Positions 1 through 9,176 of a stretch of DNA of 64,000 nucleotides are shown here, one piece after another. The notes below the pieces were generated by a model. The model was not told the origin of the DNA, ran no database searches, and worked only from the letters and a program-made list of their open reading frames with translations. The stretch spans positions 2,294,001-2,358,000 of the forward strand of contig JANTQA010000072.1 of assembly GCA_027625915.1 (NCBI GenBank). The letters are read 5' to 3'. Every line of letters begins with the position of its first letter. The first letter of the stretch is position 1. Both the position numbers and the translations under genes were made by a program. This DNA comes from Anaeramoeba flamelloides (Eukaryota > Metamonada > Anaeramoebidae).

Positions 1-1378
1 ATTTCACTCTTTGTAGTAATTGGATTTTGGAAATAATCTTGGAAATTGGCCAATATTGCTCAAAATCTATTTCTTCTTCTTTCTCAGAGCTTAATTCGGA
101 CATATTGTTATAACGTATGACACTCATGTCATATAAATATAAATGTAAAAATGGCAGGGCAGGGGACTCTGTAGTTTTCAGGGTCAATCTATATTTCCGA
201 TAGTTATTAATTTTGGAAACAAGATTTAATAGCTTATCCAAAATCCTTTTGGCAGAAATGGGAACGTCACCCCAGGTAATATCTAATCTCACTATGGACT
301 CGTTTTGGAGAGCAGAAATGATGCAAAAGACACCACTAAAGTTTTTAATTTCACCGAAAAATTTTGCAATCAAGAGCCAATGCTCGATGATCTGTGCCCG
401 TTGGCTGCTTTTGCTTTGATTCAAAATGGTCATAATGACCCATCGGTTCAATGATTTCCATCGCTGCAAAAAGTTTAATAAATTGGGCGACCTTTCTTTT
501 AAAACCTTCAATTCGTTCCAAACAAAGCCAACAAATTCCCTTGACTCGATTTTTTGTAACAAATTATGCTCAATTAATGTTAATTGCCTTGCAAGCTCCT
601 CTGGCGATAAATCTAAGAATTTGAATTTATTTAAATTGTTTGGTAAAATTGATTCAAAATGGATCTTGCCAGATGAGCGCACCCTTGTTAAATAACTTTT
701 GACAGGGCTTGACAGTAATAAATTTAGTTCTCCTTTAATTTGATACGCGAGCCTTTTGGAGACCTGCGAGACAACCCCTGTGAAAAATTCGTTCACAGAC
801 TTGGTCAATTCAAGGTTGCTGACAAAGTCTTCCTTCTGTAAATGGCACCACACCAAAATAAACTCGAGACACCTCACTTGTTCGTTTGTCATCCTTAACC
901 GATCCTTTTTGAGGATCTCATTGATTTCATTCGTTTTTTGATTCCCAGAATTAAACCTTGCTAGCACCTCCTCAAATAAGAGTTCAGGCGTGCAGAAATT
1001 TCGGTAGATCTTTAAAAAATGCTCAATGGAGTATTGGTTTGTAAAGCCTCCATTTGTTAAATACCTAACAACGCTTTTTAGTGTACCCTTGTTAGGAACA
1101 TACAACCCTTCTTCCAATTGGTACGTGATTTTGCTTTTGTTTTCATTTTCATTTTCATTTTCATTTTCTTTTTCTTTTTCTTTTTCAAAGAAAGAGTTTG
1201 TTATTTGGATCGGCGGGATCCTCCTCTTGCTCACACTTTCCGGTTTGTTCCTAAACAAAATTGTTAAGTCATCATATTCTTCTTTCGTTTGTGTCTGTGT
1301 TTGTGTTTGTGTTTTTTCTTCTTCATTCTCTTTTTCTTTTTCAATTTCTTTTTCTATTTCTTTGGTTAATTCAGTCAT
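1..1378 (-). CDS. Ras guanine-nucleotide exchange factor (RasGEF), 3' end beyond window
   Basis: An open frame of 459 codons runs leftward from the ATG at 1378 to the window edge with no stop, so the C-terminus is missing. The first ~85 residues are low complexity (Glu/Lys, a TQ repeat, then alternating EK and EN). Residues ~88-215 resemble the RasGEF N-terminal domain (GTLKSVVRYLTNGGF, then a FLKIYRNFCTPELLFEEV segment). From ~253 on is the CDC25-homology catalytic domain: DLSPEELARQLTLIEHNLL, then IIEHWLLIAKFFGEIKNFSG followed by VFCIISALQNESIVRL, then FLHLYLYDMSVI. Family members load GTP onto Ras/Rap GTPases at membranes. The start is the first ATG before the acidic low-complexity region, and upstream sequence is non-coding A/T tracts. 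No intron is visible. Which GTPase it acts on cannot be told. Confidence 0.93.
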   Translation of the reverse strand, partial: MTELTKEIEKEIEKEKENEEEKTQTQTQTQTKEEYDDLTILFRNKPESVSKRRIPPIQITNSFFEKEKEKENENENENENKSKITYQLEEGLYVPNKGTLKSVVRYLTNGGFTNQYSIEHFLKIYRNFCTPELLFEEVLARFNSGNQKTNEINEILKKDRLRMTNEQVRCLEFILVWCHLQKEDFVSNLELTKSVNEFFTGVVSQVSKRLAYQIKGELNLLLSSPVKSYLTRVRSSGKIHFESILPNNLNKFKFLDLSPEELARQLTLIEHNLLQKIESREFVGFVWNELKVLKERSPNLLNFLQRWKSLNRWVIMTILNQSKSSQRAQIIEHWLLIAKFFGEIKNFSGVFCIISALQNESIVRLDITWGDVPISAKRILDKLLNLVSKINNYRKYRLTLKTTESPALPFLHLYLYDMSVIRYNNMSELSSEKEEEIDFEQYWPISKIISKIQLLQRVK

Positions 1379-2033
1379 TTGTTGTTGTTAGATTTTCTTT
1401 TTTAAGTTTTTCTTTTAATGTTGTTTGTTTTTGTTTTTGTTTTTTGAATCAATTTTGTTGTTGATGGATTTTTTTTTTTATTTATTTTTTTTGTGAAAAA
1501 AAAAAAAGAGAAAAATAATAAATTTTGGAAAATTAGGAAAAAAGTAAGAAACAGTCTTGATTTACAAAAAAAAAAAAAATCATCCATAGAGTATTGGCAA
1601 ATTAAATTTTAAAATAGTTTTCGAAAATTGAGTTGATGGTTAGGAAAATAATGTTTAAAAAAATTTTATTCTCAGGTTTTTTTTAGAATATAAAGATGGC
1701 TGAAAAATTGTCATTGTTTTGTATTTTTTTCATTTGAAATTACACCACACCGTATTGATTTTTGGTAAAAATAAGTCTTTTTAAAGTCTCATTCGAGACA
1801 GGAATTTTTAAACAATTAATTTTGAAAGAAATAAAGAAACTTTCATTAAAAAGCCCTGTTTAAATGTAAAAAAAATATCCCAGTCAGTTTTCAAGATTTA
1901 TATATTTTTTGTTTTAATATGCTTAAGTTTTTCTTTATCTTTGTAAGCTTTGAAATGTAACTTATTGTTACATTTTGTTGGTTAAAAAAGAAATGGTCTT
2001 TTGCTTCAAATTTCTAATTGAAGAGTCACTGAT
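1379..2033. other. Non-coding upstream region of the RasGEF gene
   Basis: Extremely A/T-rich with long homopolymer T and A runs (about 1466-1580). It would hold the promoter and 5' UTR of the leftward RasGEF gene, but no specific motif could be recognised. No coding signal is seen. Confidence 0.4.
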
Positions 2034-2481
2034 GAGAGAAAAATGTTTGACACAGAAAAATGCTTGGAAACCATTTTTAATTGGGAACATTAGTAAAATT
2101 GAAAATCAAATCCTATTGATAACTAGGTGACTTTTATATAAATCCAGGTTTAAATGAGTTATAAGTTCATTAGTCTGAGTTTTGTGTAGAATACTCATTT
2201 GAATGATTGATAACTAAAGTAGATCATGCTATTTTAACAAAAATCCAAGTTTTAGTAAAGTTTACAATTAATTCTGAAAATTGTAATTTTTACACTTGCT
2301 TTAGATTATAAGAGATAAGGTTTTGAAAAGGTAGAATTACATGAATCGTTATTCTAATAAGTAGATTATTGTTATTTTCTTTAGTTATTTCACAAACGAA
2401 AGAAATTAAAAATCATTTTCAGTAATGTTCCCAATTAAAATTGCTGTCCAACTATTTTTCTCTGTACAACATTTTTCTCTC
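2034..2481. mobile_element. MITE, GAGAGAAAAATG family, copy 1 (448 bp)
   Basis: Both ends carry the same inverted sequence, beginning GAGAGAAAAATG and followed ~10 nt later by a second AGAAAAATG motif, then TTTTTAATTGGGAACATTAG. The right end reads as the reverse complement of the left over ~35 bp and again in the subterminal AATTGGGAACATTA block. There is no coding capacity. A second copy of the same 448-bp length lies at 49704-50151 and matches along its whole length with scattered substitutions, which fixes the element boundaries. Superfamily is not determined. Confidence 0.85.
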
Positions 2482-3091
2482 AACAGTCAAAAGCAATTAT
2501 TGTCAGGATTGAACATCAAGTTTTTGGTGTAGATGTAATTGTCAAAAGAATAGTAATCTTTAGTAGGCTATTTAGTAACATCTTAGTTAACCCTTTTCTG
2601 TTTTTCAATTGTCTTAAATATTTTCATTGCTTTTTTTAAGGAAGTGACATAAAAACGAATCATTTTTAACCTTATTTTTTTATTACTGACATAAACAATT
2701 AACAACATTTTTCAACAAATGATCCAAATATCAAAACCAATATCATCAAAACTAACAACCTTAGAAGAAGTGATAATAAGAACAACAAATGATCCAACTT
2801 CCAAATACAATCCAAAAAATTTAAACTACCTATTGCCTAGCTTTTAAAATATCCAACATTAACAGTAGTAGCAACAATTGAACCAAGAACTATAATAACA
2901 ACAATAAAAATATGAGAACAGCAACAGCAACAACAAAGCCAAAAACCAGAATAAGAACTACACTGGCAATAATGCTAGCTTTTTGGGAAAAAAAAGTTCA
3001 ATCCGATTTTTAATTGGGTAAATTATTAGAATCATAGAAAGTAAAACAAATTGAAAGAAGAAATAAATTACGTTCAAGGAAGAATTTATTA
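2482..3091. other. Intergenic, no recognisable content
   Basis: A/T-rich. A loosely repeated aacaaatgatccaa motif occurs twice around 2712-2792, with CAA/AAC-rich runs to 2950. No gene or element boundary is visible. Confidence 0.3.
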
Positions 3092-3540
3092 TACAGCCGT
3101 TCCAAGTCTACCATAAAATTTTAATTAAAACACAATTGAGTTTTCTATTCTTATTTTCCATTTTCAAACAATTCCAATATAAAAGTTATTCTACAAAAAA
3201 AAATTTCAATAAATGAGCTATTATTCAAATTTAGGAAAATCGAAAAAAAAAATTCAAGATCCCAAGAAACTTAAAAATTATCAGTCCAAAAAAGTTCCAA
3301 TATTATATCAATATTTACTGATCTTTAAAAATTTACCATTTTTGAACAATAATTTTAAGTGCTTCATAAATCTTCAAATTTTTTTTTTAATGTTTCAAAA
3401 ATTTGAATAATAGCTCATTTATTGAAATTTTTTTTTTGAATAATAAATCTTATTTCGGAATTTTTTGAAAATGGAAAATAAGAATAGAAAACTCAATTGT
3501 GTTTTAATTAACATTTTATGGTAGACTTGGAAATACTGTA
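3092..3540. mobile_element. Palindromic MITE with TACAG ends (mariner-like), 449 bp
   Basis: Starts TACAGCCGTTCCAAG and ends CTTGGAAATACTGTA. The outer ~90 bp of the two arms are near-identical inverted copies, and an inner pair (around 3205-3235 and 3400-3430) also pairs, so the single strand could fold into one long hairpin. TA at both ends plus a CAG start is typical of Tc1/mariner-type insertion at TA. The short frame inside it is only arm sequence and not a gene. Confidence 0.8.
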
Positions 3541-3913
3541 TTATTTTCAATCAAATCAATCAAAAAAAAATTAAATCTATTTTAATATCAAAATCGAAAC
3601 CTAGTTGGTTTAGTAGATCTCAAAAATCTACAATTTTTCGAACAAATTTTTAATAAGAGATCAATCTTAGAAAAAAACCTAATGAAAAGATAGTATTATA
3701 AAAACTCTTATTGTGTTCAATTCCCCATTTTATCTTGAAACATTTATTTTTGATATATTAGATTTATTAATTTTTTTTAATTCATATTTCCAGATTTTGA
3801 AATTATTTTCATAGGCTGGACAATTCCATAGAAAATAGCCAAAATTTTACTGATTTCCAAATTGTTTATTTTTTTAAATAATTCACAATATTTTGATTTA
3901 TTTTCATTCACAA

Positions 3914-4118
3914 TACAGTCACTTTCACTTTTAAGACACAAACTTTCAACGAAATTTAAGGCACAAAAAAATCTCAAATTAAGTCACAAAATTTTTAATT
4001 TTTTTTTTTACAATTTATTTTACTGGAAACTGAATTTTGTGTATGTTATTAATTTTAGATTTTAATTGTGCCTTAAATTTCGTTGAAAGTTTGTGCCTTA
4101 AAAGTGAAACTGGCTGTA
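3914..4118. mobile_element. Palindromic MITE, TACAGTC family, copy 1 (205 bp)
   Basis: Ends TACAGTCACTTTCAC and GTGAAACTGGCTGTA. Each arm carries the motif AAGGCACAA (here partly mutated to AAGACACAA) at spaced intervals. It is the same family as 8975-9176, 26330-27006 and 27773-27973. No coding capacity. TA termini suggest a Tc1/mariner-type non-autonomous element. Confidence 0.85.
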
Positions 4119-4324
4119 TAAAAATACCTGTTTAACATACTTTGTAATATTTATAAGTTTTAAAATTGAAGCTGAACACCTTCATTTTAAATATTTTTGG
4201 TAGTTAGGTTTTCCAATATTTTTATAAATAGAACAAAATTAAAAATTTATCTAAATTCTTTTAAAGTCTAGATAAAATGATGAAATTTTCCCGAAATGTA
4301 AAAAGATTGTGGAAAATCAAAGAT

Positions 4325-5000
4325 TTTTTATCCATTCTTTAAAACCCCAAGAAAACCTAGGCACTCTACAGCACTTGGCAGTCACTTTTTTATATTTAAA
4401 ATAATTAATTAAAATATATTTGATCTCACCAATTATTCTGAATTCTGAAAAACCACCCTTAGCTTTTTTTACTTTAAGAAATGAAAAGATGATTCAAAAA
4501 ATTTTCTATTTATTTCTGGAATTAAAAAAAAACCTAGACAATTTTCTTGAGTTTTCTGTTTATTTAAAAAATAGATAGATTTTCGTTAGGTTTTTTTTTT
4601 TACTTTTTGAAATAAACCGAAAATTTTATAAAATTTTCGGTTTATTTCAAAGAGTAAAAAAAAACCTAGAACACTTCATAAATAAAATAGAAAACCTCAA
4701 AAAAACCTAGAACATTTAACCAAATAAAACCGAAAAGTTCAAGAAAACCTAGAACACTTAACAAATATAACTATAAAACCTCAAGAAAACCGCCGTTAGG
4801 TTTTTTTTTAATTTGAGAAATAAAAAGAAAATTTTTGAAATTTTCTGTTTATTTCAAAAATTACAAAAAACCACGATTAGTTTTTCTAGAATTTAAAAGA
4901 ATAGAGAAAAACCTTTGATTTTTTTCTCTCTTTTCGAACCACGGAAAACCTAGATACTTTACAACACTCTACTGTACTCAACAACACTTGACAACAGGAC
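4325..5000. repeat. Fold-back repeat module, copy 1
   Basis: Dense array of short direct and inverted modules built on AAAACCTAGAACACTT and its complement, separated by TTTATTT/AAATAAA spacers, with the AATAGAGTAAAATC / GATTTTACTCTATT motif and a terminal ACAACACTTGACAAC block near 4975-4995. The same modules recur near 11735, 22085, 28430 and 33370. No coding capacity. Confidence 0.7.
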
Positions 5001-5529
5001 TTCTTATTGATATTGTTATTGATTGTTATAATTTTTAAATATTTTTGAACTTTTCAACTTGGACTATTTTCTAAATTCTTAATTCTGAAATTTTCCAATG
5101 TAATTTTTAGTTGTTTTAAAATTTTGGAATACCAATTAATATTTTCAGATTCTTTTTTTTCTAAAAGTGAAACAATTAATAAGAAACGTAAAAAACTTGA
5201 AACTTTTTAAGCTTTTTTATGATTTTTTGATAAAAATGTTTTTGTGATCGTATTGTGTAATTTAGGAGTATTTGTGGGTCGGGCCCAAACGTGAAACAAA
5301 TAACAACCAAAAAAAAAAAAAAAAATACACATCTTTTTGACAAATATTTTTTTTTTTAATTTATTTATAAAAGATAACATTTAAGGAAGTGGGCATTTTT
5401 TATCAATTTTGTATATCACTTTTTATTCAAAACTGGACTTAAAACCATTTCTTTAACTCAAAAAATAAATTGTTCCATAAATGGGAGATTTAATCCTCAT
5501 CATTATATTAAAGATTTATACATCAATTA

Positions 5530-6250
5530 AAAAAAGGGAAGTCAAAAAAATCCAAAAATTGATCAAGAAAGAATAAATAAAAACAGTTATTTTAAGATCT
5601 TCTCTGTAAAATTCAATAAAATTACTTCTTCTTTACTCCATTTGTTTTTCGAATTTTATAATCGATGGGATTTGATTTTGGATCAATTGACAAACAAATT
5701 ACTTTTATATTTTTGATGAATTTTCAATTGTCAACTCCATTGAAAATCATTGGCCCATTAAAAATCAGATTTCGGAAATATATATTTTTATATATTGAAG
5801 TTTTATATTATAAAAAAAAAATTACAATTTTAAATTCGGTTATTATTACTAGAAATATTTATTTTTCATCTAAAAAAAAATGAAAAAAAAATTGTGCCAT
5901 TGAGGATGAAATACAGTTTATATTATTCCCTTTTATGATGAAACTCATCTAATTTCAGATTTGGATCTACAAAAAATTATTTATTTTTTATATCTTTCTA
6001 GAGGAATATTGATTTATTGTATATCTTTGTTTGGTTGTATTTTATCAATTTTAATCAAATGTGAATTACTAAAATGATTCTGAATGTTGGTTTCAATTTT
6101 TTCACTAAATTTTTCTATTCTTTGAGTTGTATTTTATCAATTGGTTTTTTTTTTCAACAGTTTGGTTTCTTGTTTCAACAAATAAAATGTTATTTTGATT
6201 ATTTTTTTTTCTCTGTCTGAGAATATTAAATGAGATTTAATTATGAAAAT
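5530..6250 (+). repeat. Worn copy of the ~1.2 kb dispersed repeat R1
   Basis: Shares landmark segments in the same order with the clearer copies at 17040-18120 and 39320-40510: a TTGATCAAGAAA block, a CTTCTTCTTTACT-type block, then GATTTATTG with a following ATTCTGAAT segment. Alignment by eye is patchy, so the boundaries are approximate. The ORF-like stretches in it look fortuitous. Confidence 0.45.
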
Positions 6251-6483
6251 AATTTATGATTATGTTTTTTGAATATAATTTTGATAAATATAGATTGAAA
6301 GTTTTGGATTCTTCATTTGGTTGAATTTGGTGGTTGTTATTAAGAGTGGTGTGTATTTTTATTTGTATAAGCTTTGTTAATTATTTTGAGATTGGTAATT
6401 TTTGATAACTCTTAATAAAGAAAAAACTAACCCGATAGTTAGAATTTAAATATCAGAAATGAACCTATTTTTTCAATAATTTT

Positions 6484-6556
6484 GCTTCGCTAGCTCAGTC
6501 GGCAGAGCGTCAGGCTTTTAACCTGAATGTCGCGGGTTCGAGCCCCGCGCGGAGCT
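6484..6556 (+). tRNA. tRNA-Lys (anticodon UUU)
   Basis: A complete cloverleaf can be drawn. The acceptor pairs GCTTCGC with GCGGAGC (one G-T pair), the D arm is GCTC..GAGC, the anticodon stem is TCAGG/CCTGA around the loop CTTTTAA (anticodon TTT), and the T arm is GCGGG-TTCGAGC-CCCGC. No intron. CCA is not encoded. A T run for Pol III termination follows directly. It is a GC-rich island in otherwise A/T-rich DNA. Confidence 0.96.
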
Positions 6557-6564
6557 TTTTTTTT
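6556..6564 (+). terminator. Pol III T-run terminator of tRNA-Lys
   Basis: Nine consecutive T residues directly after the acceptor stem, the usual eukaryotic RNA polymerase III stop. The first T would be the discriminator base. Confidence 0.85.
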
Positions 6565-7623
6565 GTATCTAAGATTATTTTTTTATATATTTCAATGTTG
6601 GTCTTGAAGAAAAGTATAACAAATTGTTGGTACGAAGCACCAATTATTCGATAAAAATCGATAAAAAATTTTTTATTCGGCCAAATAACAATAAAATCAA
6701 CAAACTTTTCTTCCAAATAAAATATTTTGATATTTTTTCGATTTTCACAATAATTTAATCTTGTTCATCTTTTGAAACACATTGTAGTTAAGTCCTAGAA
6801 AATAACTCAAGGTAAGAATAAGAAAGAAAAAAACTATCAATTAAAATTGTTGTTTTTTTTGGGCAAAAATTAAATCATCAACAGAATTATGGATCTAAAT
6901 AAATTAGTACTTTAAGAAAGAAAAATTGTTAACCAAAATGTATATTTGAACGATAGCCGAATTTTCAATTCACTTTTGAAAAAGTTTAAAAAATATAATG
7001 GTATTTGGATAATCAATGGAAACAATTTCCTTTCTTTTATTTACCTTTTTTTCTTTTTTTTTGACAAATAGAGTTTATCAACAAAGAAGGAGGTTGTAAT
7101 TTGCAATGTTATTAAAATAAGGAAATCGAAAAGAAAGTGAAAATTTTTTCCTATTTATTATTCCAACACTTGTACGAAAAATTTATGAAAGAAAGTAGAT
7201 TTTCTTTCACACAAAAAAGAATTTTTAAATTCAGAGACTTATTTGAGAGACACTCACACAGGTTTGTTTTCCAACAAAAAAAAGATTAATTTTTTTTTTG
7301 GTGCAACCAAAAAGATAACAATTGAAAAAATAATAAACAAATTAATAAAAAAAACAATAACAAGCAACAGAAAAAAACAAATTATTTTCTTTTTTGTTGT
7401 GTTGGTTTGAGTGTGATCGTTTTTTTGTTGTGTAAGATCAAAAAAGAAAATAAGAAAAAAAGTAATAGATTTACTTGATTCAATTTTTTTGTTTTTACTC
7501 TGTGCAAAGAAAAAGAAAAAGAAAAAGAAAAAGAAAAAGGAAAACAAAAACAAAAAGAAAAGAAAAGAAAAGAAAAATAATATAAACGAAAATATAATAG
7601 AAAGGCAAACCCAGGGATTATTT
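6565..7623. other. Intergenic, simple-sequence rich
   Basis: A/T-rich with AAAAAG/GAAAAA runs (about 7500-7580). No gene, RNA or element end recognised. Open frames here are low-complexity Phe/Lys artefacts. Confidence 0.3.
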
Positions 7624-7953
7624 CTAATTTTTTAATTTCTTGAAGAATTTTTTTTTAAATTTAGAGAGTGATTCTGTCAAGTCTGTTTGAGGATCGCATT
7701 TAAAAGTCGGAAAATTTGATTTTTTCTTGAAATTATTTACCTCTTCAGAGAATTTATCAAGCTTTTTTTGTAATTTTTCTATTTCTTCAGAATTAGCTGT
7801 AAATTTTTGCTGATTGTTTATTTCTTCGTCGCTGTTTGAGATTCCTGCACTTTCCTCCTCTGAAGAACTTGTACAGCCGTTGGAATACTCGAATTTTGGA
7901 TCAGTGAATGGTAAATCATAGAGATTTTCAATTTCTCTTGTGATTGAAGACAT
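7624..7953 (-). CDS. Small acidic/coiled-coil protein of unknown function
   Basis: 109-residue frame starting at the ATG at 7953 (MSSITREIENLYDLPFTDP...). An upstream in-frame extension is Phe/Leu-rich and looks like UTR, so I chose the inner ATG. Residues ~30-55 are Ser/Glu-rich. Residues ~65-90 (EEIEKLQKKLDKFSEEVNNF) have heptad-like spacing and probably form a short coiled coil. The tail is Lys/Phe-rich. Composition is clearly more protein-like than the surrounding A/T tracts. No family recognised. It could also be one exon of a larger gene. The TTAAGGG transposon relic begins 68 bp upstream. Confidence 0.55.
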   Translation of the reverse strand: MSSITREIENLYDLPFTDPKFEYSNGCTSSSEEESAGISNSDEEINNQQKFTANSEEIEKLQKKLDKFSEEVNNFKKKSNFPTFKCDPQTDLTESLSKFKKKFFKKLKN

Positions 7954-8020
7954 ACAACGAAATAATTTAAGAAAGAAAAACAAAAATAACAAGAAGAAAA
8001 AATGAAATTTAAATTTGTTT

Positions 8021-8974
8021 TTAAGGGACTAATCTCTATGATCTATTTTTTTTTTTTTAACAAATTTCTAAATAAAGATTCCTTATCTAGAGAAATAAGT
8101 TTAATATTGAAAATATATAGGTTTTCGGATCTATGTAATTAGCAAAAAATTTCTCAATCTCTATGAAATTTTGAAACTATTATTTTCCAATCAAAAAATG
8201 AAAATTTTTAGTTCACTTCCCAAAATATTTTTCTATGTATATAAGCTGTAAAACCCAAAGATATTTACAGCATCATTTAGAAATGATATTTTTAGACAAT
8301 AAATTAAACTTCTTTAGTTAGCTCTGAGACAAAATTTTTACCCTGCTAATTTGATTGTAACAGTTATAATTAACTGTTGTGGAAAAAATGTGAAACAGAT
8401 CTTTTTTTTTCATTTTTTCTACTTTTTTTTTAATTGGGGTTTTTACAACAATTGTGTTTTTGAAAATGATAACAAAAATTATAAAGAGAAACGCATTGAG
8501 TTCTTCAGTCAGAAATTGATCAACAAATATTGAAAAGGCCTTTGAAACTTGGAAAAGTATCAAAAATATGGAAAACAGGGTAGTTCGAGTTAGTGCCATT
8601 TCCAATTATTTTAATGTTCAAGAACAACGTTAGGTAGATGGGTTAAAAAATTTGAAGAAAATGGAATTGTAACCAGAAAAGGTCGGCCATTAAAATTGAA
8701 TGAAGAACAAACAAAGAAATTAAAAATGTGGATAAATAAAAAACTTTTAGAAAAAAAATCCCCGAGTATTATTGAGATATTAGACGAAGCTAATCACTTA
8801 ATACGAGAATTTAATCTTCAAAAATTTTGTAAGTCAGATAAAACAAAGTGAGATTCTTTCCAGAAAATGAGTATATGGTTGGGTAAAAAGAAATCACTGT
8901 TTCATTTTGGATTGTAAGCAAACAAAAAAAGAAAAACCACCAATAAAAGATGAAGAACTTACAAAATATTTTTT
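8021..8974 (+). mobile_element. Relic DNA transposon, TTAAGGGACTA family, with broken transposase
   Basis: The left end TTAAGGGACTAATCTCTA matches both ends of the element at 13759-14410. From about 8530 to 8960, two forward frames spell a helix-turn-helix transposase N-terminus: a segment ending VRVSAISNYFNV, then (after a frameshift) GRWVKKFEENGIVTRKGRPL, then KLNEEQTKKLKMWI and SIIEILDEANHL. This resembles the CENP-B/pogo-like and Tc1-type DNA-binding regions; the exact superfamily is uncertain. Frameshift and stop codons mark it as dead. The MITE at 8975 interrupts it, and no right terminal repeat was found. A related copy lies near 37385-38045. Confidence 0.7.
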
Positions 8975-9176
8975 TACAGTCAGTTTCACTTTTAAGGCAC
9001 AAACTTTCAACGAAATTTAAGGCACAATAAAAATCTCAAATTAAGGCACAAATTTTGGAATTTAATTTTTTACAATTTATTTTAACTAGAATTTGAATTT
9101 TGTGCCTTAATTTGAGATTTTTATTGTGCCTTAAATTTCGTTGAAAGTTTGTGCCTTAAAAGTGAAACTGACTGTA
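8975..9176. mobile_element. Palindromic MITE, TACAGTC family, copy 2 (202 bp)
   Basis: The best-preserved member. The outer 78 nt of the two arms are perfect inverted copies beginning TACAGTCAGTTTCAC. Each arm holds three spaced AAGGCACAA motifs. Only ~45 bp of loop lies between the arms. It sits at the edge of the transposase relic and ends in TA on both sides. No coding capacity. Confidence 0.92.

Noticed and set aside
1026-1391. Plus-strand Phe/Ser-repeat frame
   Set aside because: Mirror of the Glu/Lys/Asn-rich N-terminus of the RasGEF on the opposite strand.
3862-4065. Plus-strand 67-residue frame
   Set aside because: Runs through the arms of the TACAGTC MITE.
5665-5883. Plus-strand 72-residue frame
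   Set aside because: Lies in the worn R1 repeat copy and is not kept open in the other copies.
7254-7553. Minus-strand 99-residue Phe/Lys-rich frame
   Set aside because: Made of homopolymer and AAAAAG runs; no domain and no neighbours to support it.
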